Shown here: one piece after another, positions 16,804-26,156 of the stretch
Numbering within the stretch: the first letter of the stretch is position 1
Layout of the letters: each line of letters begins with the position of its first letter
Assembly: GCA_016206805.1 (NCBI GenBank)
Contig: JACQQX010000038.1
Location: 1 to 37,865, forward strand
DNA: 37,865 nt
Direction of reading: 5' to 3'
Source: Candidatus Omnitrophota bacterium
GTDB lineage: Bacteria; Omnitrophota; Gorgyraeia; 2-02-FULL-51-18
Notes under the pieces: generated by a model
The model's input: the letters and a program-made list of their open reading frames with translations, nothing else
What the model was told of the DNA's origin: nothing
Databases searched by the model: none
Made by a program: the position numbers and the translations under genes

Positions 16804-17752
16804 GTCGGATCCGGTCCAGTAATAGCAAACGGCATGTTTTTTTGAATACCGTGGGAATAAATAACGCCAGATTTCTCCACGTCTTAAAACCCAGAAATGT
16901 TTCCGCATACAGTTTGAACGCTTCCCGCTTCCGTCCCCCGTCAAACAGGAAATTGCCGATCGAATAACTGGTCCTGGCTATTTCCAAATAAGCGGTGTTG
17001 AGCAACTCGCTTTGTTTCAAATAAACGCCGTGCGATCGGATCAGGTTGGACAAGACCACCTTGTGGTCGCTGTACATGCCGATCAGGTCGCCTGAAAGGT
17101 TGTGGTCATGTTTACGCTTGTAAAGAAGGCCCTCGGACATCACCACCGCCGACGTCACCAGCGCGCATCGCAGCCAGTAGTCGTAGTCCTGGGAGATGGG
17201 ATTTCGGACATTGAAAAATCCTACCTTCTGAATCGTTTGCTTTTTAAGCACCACAGCGGAAGCGGTGCCGACAAAGTTTTCTTTAATCAAAAGCTCAAAA
17301 AAATTGGTTTTTAAAGGCTCATCGAAATTCATTTCCTTCAAATGTTTGAGCCGGGAAAAGTGATGCCGTTTGCCATCAGGAACCGAGGGGTCATCCAGGA
17401 TATGGTCACAGCAAAAAAAACCGGTCTCGGGATACTGCCGGATAAAATCCACCTGACGCCTCAGCCGCGCCTCAAACCAGATATCGTCATGATCCAGAAA
17501 AGCCACGTAATCTCCGGTGGCCTTTCTCATGCCGGCGTTGCGGGCGGCGGAAACTCCCGCATTGCGCATGCGCATGCGGATGATTTTGCCTTCGTAAGCG
17601 TCTAGTTCCGAAAGGGTCTCGTCGGTGGAGCCGTCATCCACTACGATGATCTCGTGGGCACGGTACTCCTGGCGCATCACACTCTCGATGGCGTCGGAAA
17701 TAAAGCCTTCCCCATTGTAAACGGGAATGATGACGCTGATTTTTGGATTCAT
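16796..17752 (-). CDS. Family 2 glycosyltransferase
   Basis: ISVIIPVYNGEGFISDAIESVMRQEYRAHEIIVVDDGSTDETL, FLDHDDIW. Confidence 0.92.
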   Translation of the reverse strand: MNPKISVIIPVYNGEGFISDAIESVMRQEYRAHEIIVVDDGSTDETLSELDAYEGKIIRMRMRNAGVSAARNAGMRKATGDYVAFLDHDDIWFEARLRRQVDFIRQYPETGFFCCDHILDDPSVPDGKRHHFSRLKHLKEMNFDEPLKTNFFELLIKENFVGTASAVVLKKQTIQKVGFFNVRNPISQDYDYWLRCALVTSAVVMSEGLLYKRKHDHNLSGDLIGMYSDHKVVLSNLIRSHGVYLKQSELLNTAYLEIARTSYSIGNFLFDGGRKREAFKLYAETFLGFKTWRNLALFIPTVFKKTCRLLLLDRIRHA

Positions 17753-19259
17753 AACTTCCTCCTGTCATTTCAATGCACAGCTCTCTCATTTTTCTTTTCT
17801 CGCGCTCGTCCAGCACGAAAAAATAAGCGCCGGCATAGCATAAAAATGGAATAAAAATCATCCCCAACAATGAATCATAAAAGAAAAGTGCGCCTAGACC
17901 CATAACAGCGCCGGACCAAACCAGCGGTTTCAAAAAAGAATTGGCCAAGTATCTGAATAACGGGATACCGGCGACGCGGCAGGTATAAACGGGTAGAAAA
18001 ATCGTACTGGAAATCAAGGACGCAATTGAGGACCCGATGGCGATTCCCAAAAGCCCTTGAGAAAAATACCGGCCCAGGATCACTCCTAACACCACTCCTA
18101 AAAAAGCGGTCACCATACTCACCAGGCTCGGGATTTTCACCCGCCCATAAGCATTCACCAGGCATCCGCATACCGCAAAAGGAATGGCGGTTAAAAGCGG
18201 GGCCGTTAAAATCGCCAGGATTTGCGGAGCCGGCTCAAAACCGTCTCCCACCCAAAAATGGATCACCTGCCGCGCCATCACAATAAAAAAAAGTCCGATC
18301 GGAACCGCCAGGATGGCGATCAGTTTCGTGTAGGTGAAAAAAAGCCGCGTGATTCTTTCTTTGTCATTTTTGGACACCAGCGACGTGAAACTCGGCGTCA
18401 ATGTCCAGGTTCCGTCCACAAAAAGCCGGTGCATCACGGAAGGAAACTTGAAACCCACCGAATAAATGGTATTAAAAACGGGTCCCCAAAAAAGATTGAT
18501 GACCACATCGAGGATATTCCTTGAAAAAAGAAGGCTCATGCGGCTCATGCAAGTGTGAAAAGTAAATGAAAGCATTTCCTTGGCTTTGGCGCCATCAAAA
18601 CGGACCAGCGGAATACGGATGCCCGGAATCACGCGCCTTTGCCAAAAAACAATCAGGCTATTCTGCAGGAGAATCATGGCCAGGTAAATCAGTCCATAAG
18701 TCACTAGTGATATATTGGCCGGCGGCAGTACCGAGAAAAAAACAAAAAGACCGGCAGCTCTCAAGATAATTCCCAACGAAAGTGAGAGATTGATCAAATC
18801 AAACCGCTCTTTGGCATACAGCATGGACCAGAAAACGATATTGGGAATGGAAACCGAGAAGGCCAGCGCGATCAGGAAAAATAGAGTCTGGGATTGGGAG
18901 GCCAGCTCCGCGGGTACCCGGAAAATAAGCGGGAAATTGTATCCCAGCGGAAAAGCCACGGCCAATACCAATGCGGCTGAGAAAAATAAGAGTCCGCGGC
19001 CGGTGGCCAAATATTCGGTAAATTTCTTGTACCCATCTCCCTCCGAAAGCGAGAAAGCCGCGTACCGCGACAGCGCCATGCGCACGCTGATGGTCGCCAA
19101 TTCAAAAAAAGCGATCGTGGATTCGGCCAGCACCACCAAACCGAACGCCTCCTTTCCCAATTTGTGGATCAAAAATGGGATCAGGAAGATGCCCAGCACC
19201 ATGCTGATCGCCGTCATCACATAATTGCTGAAAACGTTTTTGGCGATTTGTTTCTTCAT
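17634..19259 (-). CDS. Wzx-like polysaccharide flippase (MOP superfamily)
   Basis: MKKQIAKNVFSNYVMTAISMVLGIFLIPFLIHKLGKEAFGL, multi-TM; start reset to 19259. C-terminal 40 residues overlap the next gene out of frame. Confidence 0.88.
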   Translation of the reverse strand: MKKQIAKNVFSNYVMTAISMVLGIFLIPFLIHKLGKEAFGLVVLAESTIAFFELATISVRMALSRYAAFSLSEGDGYKKFTEYLATGRGLLFFSAALVLAVAFPLGYNFPLIFRVPAELASQSQTLFFLIALAFSVSIPNIVFWSMLYAKERFDLINLSLSLGIILRAAGLFVFFSVLPPANISLVTYGLIYLAMILLQNSLIVFWQRRVIPGIRIPLVRFDGAKAKEMLSFTFHTCMSRMSLLFSRNILDVVINLFWGPVFNTIYSVGFKFPSVMHRLFVDGTWTLTPSFTSLVSKNDKERITRLFFTYTKLIAILAVPIGLFFIVMARQVIHFWVGDGFEPAPQILAILTAPLLTAIPFAVCGCLVNAYGRVKIPSLVSMVTAFLGVVLGVILGRYFSQGLLGIAIGSSIASLISSTIFLPVYTCRVAGIPLFRYLANSFLKPLVWSGAVMGLGALFFYDSLLGMIFIPFLCYAGAYFFVLDEREKRKMRELCIEMTGGSYESKNQRHHSRLQWGRLYFRRHRECDAPGVPCPRDHRSG

Positions 19260-20488
19260 GCCATTCTCCGCCGGATCCGGATGATTCGCTTGTTGAAAGT
19301 CATTCCTTTCAGGATCACCCCCAGGAAAAACCAGGTGTACCAATTGAAAGCCAGATAATAAAGCAGGTTGTCGGCAATGCCGCTGACCAGATACACAACG
19401 ACGTACGACAAAACAATCGCGTGTTCAGCCGTTAACCGCCAAAGCGATTGGATCACATGCCGGTAAATCGAAAGATAAGCCAGAAGACCGATAAAACCGG
19501 TTTCAAACAGCACCTGCAGGTACGTGTTGTGCGCGTCCACCCCTCCGTGTTCCAGCCGGACAAACACGCGTGAAAGCTCACGGAAGGATCCCAGCCCATG
19601 GCCGATGACCCAGGATTCTTTCACGGCGGCCAGACTGCTTTTCCATACCTCCACCCGCCAGGCGAATGAGTTCAGCTCACGCGTGCTGTACGCGAAGAGG
19701 TCTTCCAGGCGCGCGCTGATGCCGGGAATTAAAGGCAGCGCCGCCAGAGGGATCAGCGTAATCATCAGAAACTTCCTTTCCACCAACAGCCCATAAAGAA
19801 AAAATAAAAGCCATGCCCCTATCCAGGCGTTGCGGGTCCCGGTCGCGACAAGCACCGCCAGGACATCAAGCGTGTAAAAAACCAGCGTTGTCTTGGCCAT
19901 TCCCGAAAGCTTGAATTGGCGGGATTTTAGGACGTACAAGATCAGCGTCAACACCCAGACCAGATAAAACGCCAGAATATTGGGATGGGTGAAGGTGCCC
20001 CGGACGCGGATGCCGGAAACCATGGCGACATTGGCAAACAAAACCGGAAAAACGGAGGAAATTAAAAGAAGGCTGATCCAGAATTTCTTGTCATTTCGTT
20101 CCGGATGGATTAAAAACGGGAGAATCATCATGCAAAGATAGCTGGCCAAGTTGAATAAAAGCTTGGTACCGGCCACCGGTACCGGAGAATAAAGAAGTGA
20201 CGCCAGGCATACCGCCAAAAAAATCATCCATCCCTTAAAAAACGCCATTCTCCAAACGCCCCCCTGCCGGAGCGAAAGAAAAAACGTCACAAAGATCACA
20301 AAAAAATTGAGCACGGCGCCAAAACCAAAAAGATTGTCCCCTTTGGTCAGATTCAGCAGCGGATCCAGCAATGCCCTTGAAACAATAAGCAAAGCCACGA
20401 TAAAACCCGGCTCCAACACCGTCGCCAGGATCATCAAGCACACCAGCGGCGGCGCGAGCAAAAATATGGGATGCAGGTCCTGGAACAT
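19256..20488 (-). CDS. O-antigen ligase/Wzy-like polymerase
   Basis: Multi-TM; GTFTHPNILAFYLVW, HNTYLQVLFETGFIGLLAYL. Confidence 0.88.
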   Translation of the reverse strand: MFQDLHPIFLLAPPLVCLMILATVLEPGFIVALLIVSRALLDPLLNLTKGDNLFGFGAVLNFFVIFVTFFLSLRQGGVWRMAFFKGWMIFLAVCLASLLYSPVPVAGTKLLFNLASYLCMMILPFLIHPERNDKKFWISLLLISSVFPVLFANVAMVSGIRVRGTFTHPNILAFYLVWVLTLILYVLKSRQFKLSGMAKTTLVFYTLDVLAVLVATGTRNAWIGAWLLFFLYGLLVERKFLMITLIPLAALPLIPGISARLEDLFAYSTRELNSFAWRVEVWKSSLAAVKESWVIGHGLGSFRELSRVFVRLEHGGVDAHNTYLQVLFETGFIGLLAYLSIYRHVIQSLWRLTAEHAIVLSYVVVYLVSGIADNLLYYLAFNWYTWFFLGVILKGMTFNKRIIRIRRRMA

Positions 20489-22168
20489 TCATACCCTTCC
20501 GTAAATAATCTCTGGCACGTGGAAAACCCGTTTGTTAAGAATCACGCCCAGCAGATTCACCTTTTTCTGCTCCAGAGAAGCCAGCGTCGCGCGAACCACC
20601 TGCCGCCGGGCGCGTCCGGCTTCCACCACCAGCACCACCCCATCCACCGAGGCGGAAATCGCGTGAGCGTCCTTGTAATCCTTGAGATTCGTTGAATCGA
20701 TCAAAATGATTTCATAAAGTTCACCGGCCCGGCGCAGCAGGTCCTGAATCTTCATCGTGTCAAAGAGAATCAATGGGTTATTCGAATAGCGTCCCGTCGG
20801 TAAAAGATCCAGGGACCCGTTCACCGACCGGACGGCGGCCTCCAAAGGAACGTCCCCGCATAACACATCGGAGAATCCACGTCCATCCTGGATCCTAAAA
20901 AAACGGTTAAGCGAAGGATTGCGCAGATTGGCATCGATCACCAGCACCTTATGGCCCAGATCCCGCGAGAGATAAGTGGCGACATTGGCGGTTACGACGC
21001 TGGCGCCTTCACCCGCCGAGGAAGCCGTCATTAAAACAGAACGGGTCCCCGATTGGCTCATGATGAGGTGAATGTGGTCCGCCAAATCCTGAAAGGATCT
21101 TGTGTAGCGAGTGGATAAAAGCGGTTCTTTTTTGAGCAATTTGGTGCCGAATTTCCGGACCGGGATCGAACCCAAAAGCGGCAGGTTGAGGTATTTTTCG
21201 ACATCTTCGGCGGAACTAATGGTCGAATCAAACCGCTCCAGAATGAAAGCCAGTGTCACCGCCAGGCACAGTCCGCAAAAAGCGGCCGCCAAAAACAATA
21301 GTGTTCCAGGAAAACCGACTGACTCCGTCGGCACCGGCGCCTCTTCGAGGATTTTCACGCTGGCCGGACCCATCAAATCCACATAAGAATTGGGCGCTTC
21401 GCGGAGCTGGCTTTGCAAACGCTGGATATCATCCCGCAGCTGTATCACCGCCAGATGCTTTTCGCCATACTTGGTGCTGATTTCCGCCAATTGCTGCTCC
21501 AGATCAAAAATGATGTAATAGCGGCTTACCGTGTTGGCGATCACCGTCGCGGTGATGGGGTCAAAGTCACTTACGGAAATACTGAATAGGTTGGTCCCGG
21601 CCACCGGTTTGACCTTGACGCGATCCCGCAAATCGCTCAGCGCCGCACGGAAACGGTCGGCTTTTCGCCACTTGTCATCCCGCATTTTCTTCTGAAGCCA
21701 CTGGGTCTTTAAATCAATCACCCATTTTTTGAGCGATGACGCGTAAGGCTTTTCATAATTCAACGGCCGTTCGTCCAGGGTCAGCGCTTTAACGGTGCGT
21801 TCCAGAACAGGATTGGATTTGACGATTTCACTTTGGGTCAACACCGCTTCGGCTTTAAGCGACCCATCCAAATCGCGGTAATAAGGAGACTCGACGAGTT
21901 TTTCCGCCCGAATCAGGAGTTTCACGCGCGCTTCATAAAGCGGCGTTCTCAATTCCAAAGCGACCAGTGCCGCGATCGCCACCGCCATAAAAACCCCGAA
22001 CACCATTTTTTTTCGGCGAAAAAGGACTTTCAAATAATCACGGAAGGATTTGCCTTCCCGTGGAGGAGGATTGAGTTCCACATAAGCCATGTCCCGCGGA
22101 GAATATTCCATCACCGTGGAATCTTTAACCACCAAACTTTGATTCGGTTCTCCTCTATGAATCGTCAT
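20489..22168 (-). CDS. Wzz/Wzc-like chain-length determinant fused to a degenerate BY-kinase/CpsD-like ATPase domain
   Basis: Wzz N-terminus (FRDYLKVLFRRKKMVFGVFMAVAI...); ATPase region VLMTASSAGEGASVVTANVATYLS, KVLVIDANLRNPSLNRFF. Start set at MTIHRGEPNQ (22168). Confidence 0.9.
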   Translation of the reverse strand: MTIHRGEPNQSLVVKDSTVMEYSPRDMAYVELNPPPREGKSFRDYLKVLFRRKKMVFGVFMAVAIAALVALELRTPLYEARVKLLIRAEKLVESPYYRDLDGSLKAEAVLTQSEIVKSNPVLERTVKALTLDERPLNYEKPYASSLKKWVIDLKTQWLQKKMRDDKWRKADRFRAALSDLRDRVKVKPVAGTNLFSISVSDFDPITATVIANTVSRYYIIFDLEQQLAEISTKYGEKHLAVIQLRDDIQRLQSQLREAPNSYVDLMGPASVKILEEAPVPTESVGFPGTLLFLAAAFCGLCLAVTLAFILERFDSTISSAEDVEKYLNLPLLGSIPVRKFGTKLLKKEPLLSTRYTRSFQDLADHIHLIMSQSGTRSVLMTASSAGEGASVVTANVATYLSRDLGHKVLVIDANLRNPSLNRFFRIQDGRGFSDVLCGDVPLEAAVRSVNGSLDLLPTGRYSNNPLILFDTMKIQDLLRRAGELYEIILIDSTNLKDYKDAHAISASVDGVVLVVEAGRARRQVVRATLASLEQKKVNLLGVILNKRVFHVPEIIYGRV

Positions 22169-22179
22169 AACATTCTCCT

Positions 22180-22779
22180 CTAGAAGATTCCTTCCGACAC
22201 AATGATCATGTCGCCGGGTTTTAAAAGGGGATCTTGACGGCTGTCCCCGTCCATCGCCTTTTTCAAATTGACGCGAAGCGTCTCGTATCCTCCCTCTTTT
22301 TTCTGGCGCAACACTTTGACGCGGTTGGCATTTCCGTATTTGGTGAATCCACCCGCTATCGATATGGCCATCAGAACCGTGGTGCCGTACTCCAAAGGAT
22401 AGGAACCCGGCCTTTCCACTTCTCCGGAGACGACGTATTTCTTGCTTCTGGCTTCCTTGAGATAAACCGCGACAACCGGATATTTCACGTAGCCATCGGC
22501 CAAGCGCCGTTGGATCTCCCGCTGGATGTCCGGCAAATTCAGGCCGCGAACCTTGACATCTCCCAGATAAGGAAAAGAAATAAAGCCATCCGGCGCGACC
22601 GTGACGCTGGTGATGAACTGATCCGGCTGCAACACACTGATTTCCAGCACATCGCCGACTCCGACGACATACTCCGAGTCCGTTTCTTCCGCCGCCCAAG
22701 ACAAGGAAGGCGTCAGAGTAAAGGTTAAAAGCAACACCATGCCTATCAGCTTGACACGCATAGGATTTTTCCCTCTCAT
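22180..22779 (-). CDS. Polysaccharide export protein (Wza-like, SLBB)
   Basis: EYVVGVGDVLEISVLQPDQFITSVTVAPDGFISFPYLGDVKVRGLNLPDIQREIQRRL, signal peptide. Confidence 0.93.
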   Translation of the reverse strand: MRGKNPMRVKLIGMVLLLTFTLTPSLSWAAEETDSEYVVGVGDVLEISVLQPDQFITSVTVAPDGFISFPYLGDVKVRGLNLPDIQREIQRRLADGYVKYPVVAVYLKEARSKKYVVSGEVERPGSYPLEYGTTVLMAISIAGGFTKYGNANRVKVLRQKKEGGYETLRVNLKKAMDGDSRQDPLLKPGDMIIVSEGIF

Positions 22780-23420
22780 CCGATAACTTGGCGGACGTTT
22801 TCCGCTTTGTCACTGCCGGGCTGGAAGGTCGTTTGAACCACCACTCCCTTTCTCAATCCCGGAACAACTCCCGGCTCGACATACAGTGTTTTGATTTTTT
22901 GATGTCTATCTTGAACGGTCACTTTATTTTTGATCTTGTCGATGGCAATAACCCGTCCAACGAAGACTTGCTGGACGCTGCTGGTAGGGGCCTGTCCGAT
23001 GGTTTTGGCGTCGATCCCCCATGTCTTTTTTTCGTCGGTCACTTCCTCGGCTGATTTAAAAATAATGGATGACTCCGTGCCATAGGTTTGAGTTTTACGG
23101 ACATCCTGGGTGACTTGAGTGGAAGCTTCCATGGGAGCGACCGGGATAATCGGATCGCCGGCGCCGGGTTGAAACGGAGCGCCCCCGGATGGAGAGCCTG
23201 TTGAAGGTGGAGGAGGGTCTGGGAAATTGGGTGCAGGGGGAACCGGATCTCTGTCCGGTCCTGGATCGGCATTATCCGGACGGTCGCCGGACCCGCCCTC
23301 TGGCTGCGGACCCGGACCACCGCCCACCTCATCGCCCTCGGCCGCTAAAACGGAAAAACCGGTAAACGCTATTAAATTAAAAATTAAGAACCAGGCCGAG
23401 AAGAACGACATTTTTCTCAT
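22776..23420 (-). CDS. Secreted Pro/Gly-rich protein with small C-terminal beta domain
   Basis: Signal-like N-terminus, P/G/D-rich linker, C-terminal VGRVIAIDKIKNKVTVQDRHQKIKTLYVEPG...VRQVIG. Confidence 0.75.
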   Translation of the reverse strand: MRKMSFFSAWFLIFNLIAFTGFSVLAAEGDEVGGGPGPQPEGGSGDRPDNADPGPDRDPVPPAPNFPDPPPPSTGSPSGGAPFQPGAGDPIIPVAPMEASTQVTQDVRKTQTYGTESSIIFKSAEEVTDEKKTWGIDAKTIGQAPTSSVQQVFVGRVIAIDKIKNKVTVQDRHQKIKTLYVEPGVVPGLRKGVVVQTTFQPGSDKAENVRQVIG

Positions 23421-24504
23421 ATTCTTGTACCGCCTCTGTAGATTCCACCGTTGTGAAAGTGTAACGGAATGTCACCTGCCAGTTTTTGTTCAAATCATAA
23501 TTGAGTCCCGCTCTGGCCCCGAAAAACTTATCACGCCTATTCCGCGTCACATAATCGCCATCGCCATAGAAAAGCACCGCCACCGACCGCAGGCGTTTGG
23601 TCAATTCATGCCTCAAAGAAGTGGATATCTGCCAATGGTCGAAAATATCCGCCACAAAGGGATTGAGCGAATGTTCTTTTTCGAAAGCAATGTCCACCGT
23701 CGCCCGCTCAGTGATGTCATTGGCGAGCCTGGCCTCCACCATCGGTTCAGTCATGTCCTCATTGTCATAGGTATTGATAAAATCGACACCCGCGCGCGCG
23801 TCCAAATATAGCTGCTTGGTAAAGTATTGGCGGAAGCCGGCGCTCAAGAGATGATCGTCAGCGCTTCCCTCGACCTCAAAATCCCGCGTGCTGAAATCAT
23901 AACCAAACAGAAAATGGGTTTCCTGGCTATGGTGATAGATCGCCTCGGCGCCTACCCCGTTCATGTCCGAATCGTTGGAAGCGTCGTTCAAATAAATCGT
24001 GAAGTCATTGGTATACCGGGCAGACCCGCTCCAGCGGGAGTTAAAATCATGCGTGTACTCCGCCAAAAGATCGTTGGTCTGATAACCAAAACGGCCGGTG
24101 GAACGATTGAAAGCGTCGACAAAACTACGCGGCTCATCGGAGCGCACGTATTCCTCCCTTAAACGGATCCTGTCGTATTTGGAAATCTCCTGGCGCCAGT
24201 GGGCCACCACGTCTCCGGAAGCGTTGTTGAAGTCATCGTTGTCAGTAAACATTTCATAACGAAGGGTGCCCGTCAGATCGAACGTATTGAGCTGGGTGCC
24301 GTATTGAGCCCCTAAACCCAAGCTGACCGAAGTGATAAAATCATCGATGGGATCATCACTCAAATAAGTGACATTGTCATCGTAGGTCTCGGAAATACTC
24401 GCATAAGGCGTTAAACGGATTCCATTCCATTCCGTAGCGGGAGCTTGAGACGCGGTCAAAAAAACCGCCGCCACCAACACCACCAGAGCTTTGCTCAGCT
24501 TCAT
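23377..24504 (-). CDS. Outer-membrane beta-barrel protein
   Basis: Signal peptide, LTPYASISETYDDNVTYLSDDPIDDFITSVSLGLGAQY, alternating strands, terminal VLLGLVLNF. Confidence 0.87.
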   Translation of the reverse strand: MKLSKALVVLVAAVFLTASQAPATEWNGIRLTPYASISETYDDNVTYLSDDPIDDFITSVSLGLGAQYGTQLNTFDLTGTLRYEMFTDNDDFNNASGDVVAHWRQEISKYDRIRLREEYVRSDEPRSFVDAFNRSTGRFGYQTNDLLAEYTHDFNSRWSGSARYTNDFTIYLNDASNDSDMNGVGAEAIYHHSQETHFLFGYDFSTRDFEVEGSADDHLLSAGFRQYFTKQLYLDARAGVDFINTYDNEDMTEPMVEARLANDITERATVDIAFEKEHSLNPFVADIFDHWQISTSLRHELTKRLRSVAVLFYGDGDYVTRNRRDKFFGARAGLNYDLNKNWQVTFRYTFTTVESTEAVQEYEKNVVLLGLVLNF

Positions 24505-24521
24505 GAGTCACCCTTTTGTTG

Positions 24522-25994
24522 TTAGGCCGCCCCGCGGCGCGTCAATAGCGCTTTAGCGGTCAGCAGCATGATTTTCATGTCCAGCCACAACGACCAATGG
24601 TCGATGTATCGGAGATCGAGCTTCATCCAATCTTCAAAACCGATTTGATTTCGTCCGGAAGCCTGCCATAAACACGTGATCCCGGGTTTCATCGAAAGCC
24701 GGCGGCGGTGCCACGGTTGATACTCGGCGACTTCTGCGGGAAGCGGAGGACGCGGACCCACGATGCTCATATCCCCCCGAAAAACATTCCAAAACTGTGG
24801 AAATTCATCGAGACTGGTTTTCCGCAAAAACTTCCCGATCGGCGTGACGCGCGGATCATTTTTCATTTTGAAAGCGGGGCCTGACATTTCATTGAGTGGT
24901 TTGAGTTCTTGAAGGCGGGCCTCGGCATCCGTAACCATCGAGCGGAATTTATACAGCACAAACCGCCGGCCATTTCTCCCGCAGCGGATCTGTTTAAAAA
25001 AAACCGGTCCCTGTGAAGTCAGTCTGATGGCCAGCGCCGAAAACGCCAAAAGCGGAGCCGTCACCACGAGCGCGACCGATGAGACCAGGACATCGAACAC
25101 TCTTTTTAAGAGCAGTTCCTCCTCTTTCAATAGGCGGGTGTGAAAAGTGAGGTAAGTAAAACCATCCATCTCTTCGGTTTCGCGAGAAGCGATCGACATG
25201 TCAAAAAAATCCGTGGCCAGCGTGGCGGGCACGCCTACGGCCTCGCAGTAACGGAGGCATTTTTCAATCTGTTCAAGCCACTTGCGGGGAATGACGAAAA
25301 CCACCTGATCAATCACCTGGGTTTTTAAAACCGCGGGAAGGTTTTCAAGCGTTCCGATCACTTGGGTCCCGGCAATGGGCTCTCCCACCATGTCCGGATA
25401 ACGATCGAGAAATCCCACCACATGATAGCCCCACTCTTTATGCACCGTCACCAAATCCGCAAACTTTTGGGCCCTTTGTCCCGTGCCGACAATCAATAGA
25501 TTCTTTTGATCCTGCCCCAGGCTTCTCACAGCCAGCGCCGCGGCCAATACCGCGGACCGCACCGCAAACAGCAAGATGACGCTCATCACCGTGTACAGCA
25601 CTAAAAATCCGCGGCTAAGAAAATCAAACTTGAGCAGGAACGCCGCTCCGGCCGCAAAAACGAAAAAGAGGCATCCATTGATGAAATGAGTCAGAAAAAC
25701 GCCCCAATAAGTCTGTGTGTGCTGGCGTCCATAATCGTCTCTGGCTTTCAAGAGCACCGCCCAGATCACCAGCACCAGCCAAAAAGCCCGCATGTAGACA
25801 TCGATGGGCCAAGGCTGCTGGATCAGTTTCACCGGCGGCAATAAATTGAGGGTGTAAAGGGAATGGAAATGAAACGACAGGTAATAAACCATAAAGAACG
25901 CCGCGGAAAGAATCGCCAATTCTGCGAAATAAAGCACGTGGCGTATGAATTGAATAGGTTCTTTAATCATCTTTATCCTTATCTCGCCACTCAT
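24522..25994 (-). CDS. Undecaprenyl-phosphate hexose-1-phosphate transferase (WcaJ-type)
   Basis: Five-TM N-terminus and KRVFDVLVSSVALVVTAPLLAF...GPVFFKQIRCGRNGRRFVLYKFRSM...GDMSIVGPRPPLPAEVAEY...KPGITCLWQASGRN. Confidence 0.95.
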   Translation of the reverse strand: MSGEIRIKMIKEPIQFIRHVLYFAELAILSAAFFMVYYLSFHFHSLYTLNLLPPVKLIQQPWPIDVYMRAFWLVLVIWAVLLKARDDYGRQHTQTYWGVFLTHFINGCLFFVFAAGAAFLLKFDFLSRGFLVLYTVMSVILLFAVRSAVLAAALAVRSLGQDQKNLLIVGTGQRAQKFADLVTVHKEWGYHVVGFLDRYPDMVGEPIAGTQVIGTLENLPAVLKTQVIDQVVFVIPRKWLEQIEKCLRYCEAVGVPATLATDFFDMSIASRETEEMDGFTYLTFHTRLLKEEELLLKRVFDVLVSSVALVVTAPLLAFSALAIRLTSQGPVFFKQIRCGRNGRRFVLYKFRSMVTDAEARLQELKPLNEMSGPAFKMKNDPRVTPIGKFLRKTSLDEFPQFWNVFRGDMSIVGPRPPLPAEVAEYQPWHRRRLSMKPGITCLWQASGRNQIGFEDWMKLDLRYIDHWSLWLDMKIMLLTAKALLTRRGAA

Positions 25995-26010
25995 CCTATA
26001 AAAAACTTTA

Positions 26011-26046
26011 TTAAACCGCCGTTAAAATAGAATTAAGTTTTTTTAA
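26011..26046 (-). promoter_or_regulatory. TTAA x4 array, site A, upstream of the sugar transferase
   Basis: TTAA at 26011, 26022, 26033, 26043 (spacing 11/11/10). Confidence 0.65.
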
Positions 26047-26087
26047 CGATAATGTTGGATGGAGATTTTTTCCAGCGAGGTATAATA

Positions 26088-26156
26088 ATGTCATTGCGAG
26101 GAGCGCGGCGACGAAGCAATCTAAACGTGGATTGCTTCGCTTCGCTCGCAATGACG
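26088..26156. repeat. TCATTGCGAG...CGAAGCAATC / GATTGCTTCG...CTCGCAATGA palindromic repeat
   Basis: Complementary ends and core; abuts the start of the propeller gene. Confidence 0.88.

Noticed and set aside
22169-22813. N-terminal 215 residues of ORF 20489-22813
   Set aside because: Out-of-frame reading across the wza gene; Wzz-type protein starts at MTIHRGEPNQ.
26052-26156. N-terminal extension of the propeller ORF (MLDGDFFQRG...MSLRGARRRSNLN)
   Set aside because: Reads through a repeat; signal-peptide-like start is at 26157.
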